From JBIOYL01 sp044870185 (GTDB taxonomy: Bacteria > Actinomycetota > CALGFH01), in contig JBIOYL010000007.1 of the NCBI GenBank assembly GCA_044870185.1, forward strand, positions 1 through 9,246: DNA of 9,246 bases, given 5' to 3'. Below the pieces are notes generated by a model, which did not search any database, was not told where the DNA came from, and worked only from the letters and a program-made list of their open reading frames with translations. Position numbers and translations under genes: made by a program. Shown here one piece after another: positions 1-6,224 of this stretch (the first letter of the stretch is position 1; every line of letters begins with the position of its first letter).

Positions 1-2208
1 GGTGCGCTGCGGAGCCAGCGTCTGCTGCTGGTGCTGGACAACTGCGAGCCCGTGGTCGAGCCGGTCGCCGAACTGGCGGCGGCGCTGCTGCGGACCGCGC
101 CCGAGCTGCGCATTCTGGCCACCAGCCGGGAGCCACTCGGACTCATCGGCGAGATCGTCTACATGGTTCCATCGTTGGAGCAGTCCAGCGCCGTCCAGCT
201 CTTCCTCGCACGAGCGACGGCGGCGGCGCCGGGGTTCACGCTGGGTTCCGGTGACGCCGGCGCCCTCGCCGTGCTCTGCCGGCGGCTGGACGGCATTCCG
301 CTGGCCTTGGAGCTCGCGGCCTCCCGCGTGCGGGCACTGAGCGTGCACGAACTGGTGGCGCGGCTGGACGACCGGTTCCGCCTACTGGCAGCCGGGCACC
401 GTGACGCCCCGCCGCGACAGCGGACGCTCCGGGCAACGATCGACTGGAGCTGGGACCTGCTGACCGAGCCCGAGCGCACGGTGCTGCGGCGGCTGGCCGT
501 GCACGCCGACGGTTTCGCCCTGCAAGCTGCCGAATCGATCTGCGCCGGGGACGGCGTGCCGGCCCAGGAGGTGCTCGCCCTGCTGGTCCGCCTGGTGGAC
601 CGCTCGCTGGTCGTCATGGCCAGCGATGGGGACGGCACTCGCTACCGGCTGCTGGAGTCCGTCGCGGACTACTGTCTGGAGCGCCTCGACGAGGCTGGGG
701 AGCGCGATCGCGTCCGACGCCGTCACGACGGCTACTACACCGAGTTCGCCGAACGGGCCGTGACGCACCTGTATAGCCGCGGGCAGCGACGATGGCTGGA
801 GCGCCTCGACCGCGAGACCTCCAACATCCGCCGGGCCCTCGAAGGTGCGGTCCGGGATCGACAGCCCGACCGCGCGCTGCGGGTGGTCAACGCCATGGCC
901 TGGTACTGGTTCCTGCGCGGCCGGCTCGGTGAGGCGCACAGGTCGCTCAACATGGCGCTGGCCGTTGCGGGCGGAACCGACGCCGCCCACGCCAGGACCC
1001 TGGCATGGCGGACCGGCATCGCGGCACTGGCGGGAGAGGTCGATCGGCAGGCGCTGCACCGGACGGCGGCCCTGGAACTGTGCCAGAAGATCGACGATCC
1101 GGGCGCGCGCGCCAGGGCGGAGTGGTTCCTCGGCTTCGTCGCATGCGACCTAGGAGACCTGTCGGTCAGCGAGGAACTGGTGAACCGGGCGCTGCGCACC
1201 GCCCGCGCCATCGCGGATCGCTGGTGCATCGCGGCAGCGCTGAGCACCAGGGCCAAGCAGGCGATGCTCCGAGGCGAGCTTGGCGAGGTCGAGCGCAGCG
1301 GCGCGGAGAGCCTCGACATGTTCCGTGCGCTCGGAGACCGCTGGGGCCAACTGCAGAGCATGGAGTGGCTCGGCGCGCTGGCCAGGATCCGCGGCGACTA
1401 CGAGCGAGCCACCGAGCTCCACCGGGACGGGTTGCGCATCGCCGAAGCGCTCGGATCGTGGCTGCAGGCCGCCGACCAGCTGTCATGGCTGGGCCGTATC
1501 GCGATGCACCGCGGCGACCACGCGCAGGCGCGGGCCCTCCATGAGCGAGCCATGCGTCTGGCTGCACGACAGAGCTACACGCCCGGGGAGACCTTCGCCG
1601 AGATCGGTCTCGGGCTGGTCGCGCGCCGGGAAGGTCGGCTGGACGCCGCCGAGGCGCATCTCCGCAGCGTGCTGGAGCGAAGCCGCGCGGTCGGCGTCGC
1701 GCCGAGCGTGGCAGTGACGCTGAGCCTGGTGGAGCTCGGCTTCGTGGCGGAGCAGCGAGGCGACGCCACCGCAGCACAGGCACTGCATCTCGACGGCTTC
1801 GCCGCCTCCCGGAAGCTCGGTGACCCACGCGCGATGGCGCTTGCGCTGGAAGGCCTTGCCGGCGCCAGGGCGTTGGCCGGCCACCACGGCCAGGCCGCAC
1901 GCCTACTCGGCATGGCAGACACGGCGAGAAGGTCGGCGGGAACGCCGCTGCCGCCGGCCGAGCAAGGCGACGTCGCTCGGATCACGGCCACGGCCCGGAC
2001 GGCGCTGGGCGAGGAGGCCTTCGCGAGCGAGTTCGCCCTCGGCGCCAACCTGGATCCCCACGACGCGCTCAGCTGGACCAGTCCTGCGCCACCACGACAT
2101 GAACGGCTCGAAGCAGATAGCGCGTCGGCCGGTGAGCGTCGCGACATCGGTCGAAACGGCCATCGCCCTGATCCTGACCAGCCGGCGTGGACCTTGGAAC
2201 AAGACTAG
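1..2208 (+). CDS. STAND NTPase / AfsR-like transcriptional regulator with TPR repeats (5' partial)
   Basis: The frame is open from the first base, so the gene begins upstream; 735 residues are visible. Counted from the first codon in the window, a Walker B strand LLLVLDNC lies at 8-15, a sensor-like ILATSREPL at 38-46 and the GIPLALELAA motif of NB-ARC/STAND ATPases at 98-107. A winged-helix segment with RQRTLRATIDWSWDLL follows at about 130-215. From about 270 to 680 the protein is helical with repeated A..L...AL/G-type TPR units. The P-loop and any N-terminal effector (SARP/BTAD, cyclase or LuxR HTH) are outside the window, and no C-terminal LuxR HTH is present. Proteins of this class are cytoplasmic signal-integrating switches, usually transcriptional regulators. 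The last 45 or so residues, after GANLDPHDAL, are low-complexity and polar and unlike the usual family end. The target is unknown; the pirin gene 93 bp downstream is only a neighbour. Confidence 0.88.
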   Translation, partial: GALRSQRLLLVLDNCEPVVEPVAELAAALLRTAPELRILATSREPLGLIGEIVYMVPSLEQSSAVQLFLARATAAAPGFTLGSGDAGALAVLCRRLDGIPLALELAASRVRALSVHELVARLDDRFRLLAAGHRDAPPRQRTLRATIDWSWDLLTEPERTVLRRLAVHADGFALQAAESICAGDGVPAQEVLALLVRLVDRSLVVMASDGDGTRYRLLESVADYCLERLDEAGERDRVRRRHDGYYTEFAERAVTHLYSRGQRRWLERLDRETSNIRRALEGAVRDRQPDRALRVVNAMAWYWFLRGRLGEAHRSLNMALAVAGGTDAAHARTLAWRTGIAALAGEVDRQALHRTAALELCQKIDDPGARARAEWFLGFVACDLGDLSVSEELVNRALRTARAIADRWCIAAALSTRAKQAMLRGELGEVERSGAESLDMFRALGDRWGQLQSMEWLGALARIRGDYERATELHRDGLRIAEALGSWLQAADQLSWLGRIAMHRGDHAQARALHERAMRLAARQSYTPGETFAEIGLGLVARREGRLDAAEAHLRSVLERSRAVGVAPSVAVTLSLVELGFVAEQRGDATAAQALHLDGFAASRKLGDPRAMALALEGLAGARALAGHHGQAARLLGMADTARRSAGTPLPPAEQGDVARITATARTALGEEAFASEFALGANLDPHDALSWTSPAPPRHERLEADSASAGERRDIGRNGHRPDPDQPAWTLEQD

Positions 2209-2232
2209 CTTGGGTCTGGTTGAGGTCAGAAA

Positions 2233-2261
2233 GTTGCGTGCGCAACCATGACTGGCACAAT
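2233..2261 (+). promoter_or_regulatory. Candidate promoter with overlapping palindromic operator before the pirin gene
   Basis: A perfect inverted repeat, GTTGCG-TG-CGCAAC, occupies 2233-2246. A weak -35-like TTGCGT (2234-2239) lies inside it, followed after 16 bp by a -10-like CACAAT (2256-2261). Transcription would start near 2268, leaving a leader of about 34 nt before the ATG at 2302. A dyad over the -35 element is a common arrangement for a TetR- or MarR-type repressor site. The palindrome is seen directly; the promoter elements are weak matches and their role is inferred. Confidence 0.4.
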
Positions 2262-2301
2262 CGATGAGAACGCCCCTGAACCACAGTCTGGAGGCCCGAC
2301 G

Positions 2302-3294
2302 ATGCCCGCGGTGACCAGCAACACCATTGCCCTCCCCCGAGTGCCACCGCCAAGGCTGGAGGCGGCGGACCGCCCGGTAGTCTCGGTGACCACGGCCCCG
2401 TCCGGCCTGGAGGGCGAGGGCTTCCCCGTGCGCCGCGCCTTCGCCGGCGTCGACCTGCGCGCCCTGGACCCGTTCGTGCACATGGACCAGATGGGCGAGG
2501 TCGACTACGCCCCGGGCGAGCCCAAGGGCACCCCCTGGCACCCCCACCGCGGCTTCGAGACCGTCACCTACATGATCGACGGCATCTTCCAGCATCAGGA
2601 CTCCAACGGCGGCGGCGGGCTGATCACCGACGGCGACACCCAGTGGATGACCGCGGGTCGAGGCGTGTTGCACATCGAGGCGCCGCCTGAGGAGGTTGTG
2701 GCGCGCGGCGGGCTGTTCCACGGCTTCCAGCTGTGGGTCAACCTGCCCGCCAGGTTGAAGTGGAATCCGCCCCGCTACCAGGACATCCGCGGCCGCGCGG
2801 TGACCCTGCTCAGCTCGCCCGACGGTGGCGCGCTGCTGCGGGCGATCGCCGGCGAGGTGGCGGGCCACAAGGGGCCAGGCATCACCTACACGCCCATCAC
2901 CTTGCTGCACGCCACCCTCGCCCCGGGCGCTCAGCTCCGCCTGCCATGGCGTCCCGACTTCAATGCCCTGGTCTACGTCCTTGCCGGGTCCGGCTCGGTC
3001 GGTGCCGAGCGGCGGCCGGTCCGCCTGGGGCAGCTCGCCGTGTACGGGCCTGGTGACGTGGTGACGGTGCGGGCGGATGCCCGCCAGGAGAAGCGCAGCC
3101 CGCAACTGGACGTGCTGATCCTGGGCGGCCTGCCGATCCGCGAACCGGTGGCCGCCTACGGGCCGTTCGTGATGAACACCAGGGCGGAGCTGATCCAGGC
3201 GTTCGAGGACTACCAGGCGGGGCGGCTGGGCACCATCCCCGTGGCGCCACGCCCTGGTCATGAGGTCCTGAACGAAACCATCGAGCCGCAGTAG
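2302..3294 (+). CDS. Pirin family bicupin protein
   Basis: This encodes a 330-residue pirin-family protein, close to the usual 280-330 residues. The first cupin carries the family's metal ligands: H80 and H82 in WHPHRGFETVTYMIDG, and H124 and E126 in GRGVLHIEAP. These match the His/His/His/Glu iron site known from human pirin. The second cupin covers about residues 190-290, with FNALVYVLAGSG and GDVVTVRA strands, and the protein ends with the typical FVMNTRAELIQAFEDYQ helix. Some pirins oxidise quercetin and others act as redox-dependent transcription cofactors; which applies here cannot be told. ATG 2302 is chosen because GGAGG (2290-2294) lies 7 nt before it. The upstream in-frame ATG at 2248 abuts a palindrome, lacks a clear ribosome binding site, and adds 18 residues unlike pirins. 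The conserved HSE is HIE here, which keeps the ligands. Confidence 0.93.
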   Translation: MPAVTSNTIALPRVPPPRLEAADRPVVSVTTAPSGLEGEGFPVRRAFAGVDLRALDPFVHMDQMGEVDYAPGEPKGTPWHPHRGFETVTYMIDGIFQHQDSNGGGGLITDGDTQWMTAGRGVLHIEAPPEEVVARGGLFHGFQLWVNLPARLKWNPPRYQDIRGRAVTLLSSPDGGALLRAIAGEVAGHKGPGITYTPITLLHATLAPGAQLRLPWRPDFNALVYVLAGSGSVGAERRPVRLGQLAVYGPGDVVTVRADARQEKRSPQLDVLILGGLPIREPVAAYGPFVMNTRAELIQAFEDYQAGRLGTIPVAPRPGHEVLNETIEPQ

Positions 3295-3439
3295 CCTGAC
3301 GAGCAGTTCGATGCGGTCGTGATCCACGGCGACCGGCGGCGGCTCCTGATGTATGGCCGCGAGCTCGCTGTCACCAACAACGAAGTCGCGTAGTACGAGC
3401 CGGTCCTCTCCTGCAACCGCAACGAGCTCCGCATCGCGG
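3295..3439. other. Intergenic stretch between pirin and the vapC-type toxin gene
   Basis: This 145-bp gap separates two converging genes. After the pirin stop, the same frame stays open for about 31 more codons, to TAG 3391-3393, reading a plausible protein-like tail (for example FDAVVIHGDRRRLLMYGREL). It has no start with a ribosome binding site and no family I recognise, so it may be eroded coding sequence or chance in GC-rich DNA. No hairpin plus T-run terminator is visible on either strand. Confidence 0.4.
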
Positions 3440-3862
3440 TCACGGAAGCTCAGCGATCGTCATTCCCTCGGCTGTTGCCGCGTCGAGAAGCGCGCTGTCG
3501 CCGGCGATCACGACGACGTTCGGATCGCGGATGCGGTCGGCGGCCGCGAGGTGGACCGCGTCATACCCGCGCAGTCGACGAGCTTCGGCCAGCTCGCCAG
3601 CACGGCGAGCGAGGGCGTCATCGACTTCGACCAGGTCGATCTCCTCGAACAAGGAGTCGAGCTCGGTGACCGCGACGCGCAGGTGCCGAGCGGTGAGTCG
3701 GCCAAGTCGCTCGGCCTGAGCGAGCGCAGCGCGCGTCTCCGGGTAGACGAGCCGGACGCTCACGACCCGATCAGCGCTGTCCCACAGCGACCCGGCACGA
3801 GCGGAGCCGGGCTCGGCGATCAGCAGCGGCACGACCGCTGACGTGTCGAAGTACGCGATCAC
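3440..3862 (-). CDS. vapC: PIN-domain ribonuclease toxin (VapC family)
   Basis: This encodes a 140-residue single-domain PIN protein, a normal length for VapC toxins. The four acidic residues of the metal-dependent RNase site are present: D6 in YFDTSAVV, E42 in YPETRAAL, D101 in GYDAVHLAAAD and D122 in AGDSALLDAA. VapC toxins cleave RNA, often tRNA or rRNA, and are held inactive by the cognate antitoxin; the target of this one is unknown. The start is GTG at 3862, and its first four bases (GTGA) overlap the stop codon of the upstream antitoxin gene. This implies translational coupling and antitoxin-first synthesis. A GGAG within the antitoxin 3' end lies about 10 nt before the start. All catalytic positions are intact, so I expect an active toxin. 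Confidence 0.93.
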   Translation of the reverse strand: MIAYFDTSAVVPLLIAEPGSARAGSLWDSADRVVSVRLVYPETRAALAQAERLGRLTARHLRVAVTELDSLFEEIDLVEVDDALARRAGELAEARRLRGYDAVHLAAADRIRDPNVVVIAGDSALLDAATAEGMTIAELP

Positions 3863-4113
3863 CTGCGCTGGTCTCCGACGAGGTCGGAGACGGTGCCCTT
3901 GGTCTTGATGGGCTTGGCCGCTCGCCGCTTCGGCCGCCGGGCGGGTGTCACGATGCCCTCGGCGATGAGCCGGTCGAGGACACGCTCGGCGCCAACCGGG
4001 ACGACGCGGGCGATCGCTCGCCCTCGGTCCGTCACCACGACCTCCTCCCCATCACGCACCCGGTCGAGGTAGCGGCTCAGGTGGTTCCTGAGCTCCCTGA
4101 CACCGACCTCCAT
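3859..4113 (-). CDS. vapB: Antitoxin, Phd/YefM (VapB-like) family
   Basis: This encodes an 84-residue antitoxin for the adjacent PIN toxin. The N-terminal 40 or so residues, with VGVRELRNHLSRYLDRV then GEEVVVTDRGRAIARVVP, match the Phd/YefM DNA-binding and dimerisation fold. A basic linker (RRPKRRAAKPIK) and a short C-terminal tail ending SDLVGDQRR would bind and block the toxin. The frame is open up to a GTG at 4137. I choose ATG 4113 because GGGAGGAG lies 5 nt upstream of it and the family usually starts just before VGVREL. The gene overlaps the toxin gene by four bases. The family normally represses its own operon together with the toxin, and the repeats just upstream (4130-4162) would suit that. 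Confidence 0.9.
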   Translation of the reverse strand: MEVGVRELRNHLSRYLDRVRDGEEVVVTDRGRAIARVVPVGAERVLDRLIAEGIVTPARRPKRRAAKPIKTKGTVSDLVGDQRR

Positions 4114-4129
4114 CGGCGCTCCTCCCAAC

Positions 4130-4162
4130 GTAGCCACTTAGTGAGCACTATTGTAGCCACTT
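4130..4162 (-). promoter_or_regulatory. Operator-like promoter region of the toxin-antitoxin operon
   Basis: Two direct copies of the 10-mer GTAGCCACTT (plus-strand spelling) sit at 4130-4139 and 4153-4162, 23 bp apart. Between them is a dyad, TAGTG-AG-CACTA, at 4139-4150. Read on the minus strand, TACAAT at 4155-4150 is a good -10 hexamer, beginning inside the upstream repeat and ending in the dyad; no good -35 is visible. Repeats and a palindrome around the -10 fit autorepression by an antitoxin-toxin complex. The repeats and dyad are seen directly; their role is inferred. Confidence 0.6.
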
Positions 4163-4221
4163 GGCCATGGGCCGGTGGCATGGCGGACGGGCGCCGGACG
4201 GACGGGCGGTGAGGCTGCCGC

Positions 4222-5499
4222 TCAGCGAGGCATGAGCGCGATGCGCGCGTGGTACTCGTGGCCGATGTGGGTGGTGTCGCTGCCGACCCACAGCCCCTGC
4301 GAGGTCACGTACAGGTCCTTGCCGCCCACGCCGCGGTCCTTGGTCGGGTTCCAGGACAGCGCCTTGCCCGAGACCGGGTCGATCGCGCCGATGCCGGGAC
4401 GGCTGACCGCGCCGGGCCCGGCCGAGTCCGCGCCGTAGGGATTGTCCAGCCAGCGCTGGTGGCCCTGCACGTAGACCGCCACGTCGGTCGCGGCGACCGA
4501 GTGCAGGGTGTCCCCACCGGTGTAGTTGATCCATGTCGGCCGGGACGGCGAGGCGACGCTCGTCTCGAAGCGCGCCGCCGCGTCGCACACGTCGCGGAAC
4601 AGCCCACCACTCTGCGGGATGTAGCCGGTCGACACCAGCACGAAGTACGACCCGTCCGGGGAGAAGTCCACGTCCCGCAGATACGCCGGCTCGCTGGCCG
4701 CGCCGCACATGTTGGCCAGCGGTGCGTAGTACCAGGCGTCCAGCGTCGCCGAGGTCGTGCCGAGGTCGGCCATGAAGGCCCGGGAGCGCGATTGGCCCTT
4801 GACCGAGGTGAAGTTCCCGATGGCCACGAGCCGGGTGGCGGCCGGGTTCAGCGCGAAGCGGTAGACCTTGGTCGGCCCCGAGTTGTCGGCCACCCTGCCG
4901 CTGATGGCGAGGCTGATGTAGCCGGTGTCCGCGCCGCTGGCGAGGTTGAGGGCGGCCAGCCGCTTGCCGAAGGTGCCGCCGACGACGAGCCGCCCGCCCA
5001 CCACGGCGGCGTCGTAGACGGCGCCGCTGCTGAAGTTGGCGTTGAAGGTCGTGTCCAGGTCGCCGGTGGCCAGGCTGAACTTGGCCAGACCCTGGCGGGC
5101 GGCCCCGTTGACGCTGGAGAACTCGCCGCCGACGTACAGCGACGTGCCGTCGGTGGCGAGCGCCCACACCGGCCCGTTGACGTTCGGAGCGAACGAGCTG
5201 ATCACGCCGGTGGTCGGGTTGAACGCCACGATGTTGGTGCGGGTGAAGGTGCCGCCGGGGGTGACGCCGGCCGCGGTGCTGACCGAACCGAACGAGCCGC
5301 CCGCGTACAGCACGCCGCCCACCTGGACGAACTTGTACACCGCGCCGCTGGCGACGTTCGGCGTGAGGTCCGCCGGGTTCGCGCTGACCACGCCGCCCAG
5401 CGCGCTGGATGCGCCCGCGACGCTGGGAGCGGCCGCGAGCACGACACCCACCCACCCTGCGGCGATGAGCGTCCGCAGCCTGCGGTTCCTCGGCACCAC
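4222..5499 (-). CDS. Secreted beta-propeller-like protein (VGGxF / delta-60-like repeats)
   Basis: This encodes a 425-residue exported protein. It starts at one of two adjacent GTG codons (5499 or 5496), with AGGAGGGGG just upstream; the frame remains open further 5' only by chance. Residues 1-30 form a signal peptide: basic RNRRLR, a hydrophobic stretch to about residue 24, and an AGA cleavage motif at 28-30. The mature part repeats strands such as VGGVLYAGGSF, GTSLYVGGEF, GGRLVVGGTF and TRLVAIGNF, as in delta-60-type repeats or beta-propellers of actinobacterial secreted proteins. Two cysteines, C265 and C305, are likely disulfide-bonded. The C-terminal region, with a GHQRWLDNPYG segment and GLWVGSDTTHIGHEYHARI, resembles the end of many actinobacterial secreted propeller proteins. 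No catalytic residues or cell-wall anchor are evident. It is probably extracellular and its function is unknown. It is monocistronic, ending 59 bp before the antitoxin operator region. Confidence 0.85.
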   Translation of the reverse strand: MVPRNRRLRTLIAAGWVGVVLAAAPSVAGASSALGGVVSANPADLTPNVASGAVYKFVQVGGVLYAGGSFGSVSTAAGVTPGGTFTRTNIVAFNPTTGVISSFAPNVNGPVWALATDGTSLYVGGEFSSVNGAARQGLAKFSLATGDLDTTFNANFSSGAVYDAAVVGGRLVVGGTFGKRLAALNLASGADTGYISLAISGRVADNSGPTKVYRFALNPAATRLVAIGNFTSVKGQSRSRAFMADLGTTSATLDAWYYAPLANMCGAASEPAYLRDVDFSPDGSYFVLVSTGYIPQSGGLFRDVCDAAARFETSVASPSRPTWINYTGGDTLHSVAATDVAVYVQGHQRWLDNPYGADSAGPGAVSRPGIGAIDPVSGKALSWNPTKDRGVGGKDLYVTSQGLWVGSDTTHIGHEYHARIALMPR

Positions 5500-5579
5500 C
5501 GTGACGTCCCCCTCCTGGTTGGCTTTTCGTCTGTCCTGGCTGTCTTTCGTCCCGGCCGTCTCGCCATGCCGGCATCGCG

Positions 5580-5612
5580 GAGCGGCACGTGAGCGGCACC
5601 TGAGCGGCGGCC
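5580..5612. repeat. Three tandem 11-bp direct repeats upstream of the propeller gene
   Basis: Three consecutive 11-mers read GAGCGGCACGT (5580-5590), GAGCGGCACCT (5591-5601) and GAGCGGCGGCC (5602-5612). They share the first seven bases, with variation confined mostly to the last bases. The 11-bp period places the shared core on one face of the helix. The array lies immediately downstream of the candidate -10 of the gene at 4222-5499, where a bound regulator would affect initiation. The repeats are seen directly; regulation is inferred. Confidence 0.6.
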
Positions 5613-5613
5613 A

Positions 5614-5644
5614 ATTGTACGGGGCGACACGTGGCAGATGACAA
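5614..5644 (-). promoter_or_regulatory. Candidate promoter of the secreted propeller gene
   Basis: On the minus strand, TTGTCA (5644-5639) matches five of six -35 consensus bases. TACAAT (5619-5614) matches five of six -10 bases. The 19-bp spacer is slightly long. The transcript would begin near 5607, giving a leader of about 108 nt before GTG 5499. The position between the tnpB relic and the repeats is sensible, and no other good promoter pair is seen for this gene. Confidence 0.45.
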
Positions 5645-5701
5645 AACGGTCCGGTCGATCGGCACCAAACGGCCGACCGTCGCGCTGGCGTTCGACGTCC
5701 G

Positions 5702-6042
5702 CACCGGGCCGAACCAGCCGCGGCTTTCGAACCTGGGGCAGCCGGGGGTCTGGCCCGCCTTGACGCGGCGGGAGAACGCCTGGAAGGCCTGGTCGAGGCG
5801 GCGCAGGGTGGCCTGCTGGCAGGAGGCCGACCAGCGGCCCCGCCCGGCAGGGTCGGCGCGGCGATATCCTTGAGCTCGGCGGACTGGTCGGGGGAGCGGA
5901 TCGCCACCCGGCGCATCTGCCAGGCGGTGCGGCGGTGCTCCAGCGTGCCGTCGTCCAGCTGCCGGTGGCCGTCGAGCATCGCCGCCAGCGCCCCGGCTTG
6001 CTTGCTGGTGGGGCGCGGCGGGAACCTGTAGGCGCGTCGCAT
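5702..6042 (-). pseudogene. Truncated, frameshifted TnpB (IS200/IS605 OrfB) remnant
   Basis: From ATG 6042 the minus strand reads MRRAYRFPPRPTSKQAGAL, then LDDGTLEHRRTAW and DQSAELKDI. This is the N-terminal HTH_OrfB region of IS200/IS605-family TnpB, the RNA-guided nuclease encoded by these elements. Just after GATATC (5868-5863) the homology moves to another frame: RADPAGRGRWSASCQQ, then LRRLDQAFQAFSRRVKAG and PGCPRFESRGWF. One lost base at about 5855-5863 restores continuity. Recognisable similarity stops near 5702, so about 113 of the roughly 400 residues of a full TnpB remain. The RuvC catalytic core, zinc finger and 3' guide-RNA end are missing. Within what remains, the expected RLYPT motif is PPRPT. 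No TnpA is nearby. This is a dead relic from an old insertion, lying antisense to and upstream of the helicase gene. Confidence 0.8.
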
Positions 6043-6224
6043 GGCCCGAAGTATCGCGGCCGGCTGTGCCGGTGGCTGGCCGATCGACGCGATTGTGGAT
6101 GGTGGAAGGAGGTGGCGCGCCGATTCCTCTGCCGAAAGGCGGCAGTCCCCTCGGTGCATCGTGATGGTGTTCTCGTCGTGCAGGGTGACCTCTGCCCACA
6201 ACGGAATGCGGAGCTGGTGAGGTC
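6043..6224. other. Spacer between the tnpB relic and the helicase gene
   Basis: These 182 bp must hold the helicase promoter and any surviving left end of the relic element. A short hairpin, CCGGC-TGT-GCCGG, lies at 6060-6072, just before the relic start; IS605-type ends carry hairpins, but this one is too simple to assign. On the minus strand, the 5' part (about 6201-6130) reads a short methyltransferase-like start, discussed under findings. No convincing -35/-10 pair for the helicase gene is seen. Confidence 0.4.

Noticed and set aside
2248..2301. Upstream ATG start for the pirin gene
   Set aside because: It lies against the palindrome and upstream of the proposed transcription start, without a clear ribosome binding site; ATG 2302 has GGAGG at ideal spacing.
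1903..3327. Long open minus-strand frame (474 codons) across the pirin gene
   Set aside because: It is antisense to an intact pirin gene, has no recognisable motif and reflects GC-rich third positions.
4184..4208. Two copies of CGGACGGGCG 15 bp apart, between the propeller stop and the antitoxin promoter
   Set aside because: It is a short GC-rich repeat likely by chance in such DNA, with no dyad or promoter attached.
4249..5592. Long open plus-strand frame antisense to the propeller gene
   Set aside because: It has no domain and Arg/Val/Gly/Ala-rich composition, while the opposite strand has a signal peptide and propeller repeats.
5640..5690. Possible intrinsic terminator for the relic (ACGGTC...GACCGT followed by TTTT on the minus strand)
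   Set aside because: The six-base arms are separated by more than 20 nt and only four T follow; it is too weak to call.
4148..6199. Very long open minus-strand frame (683 codons) overlapping the propeller gene in another frame
   Set aside because: Over 4222-5499 it is low-complexity Arg/Gly/Gln-rich shadow sequence. Only its upstream part is meaningful, as the second frame of the tnpB relic.
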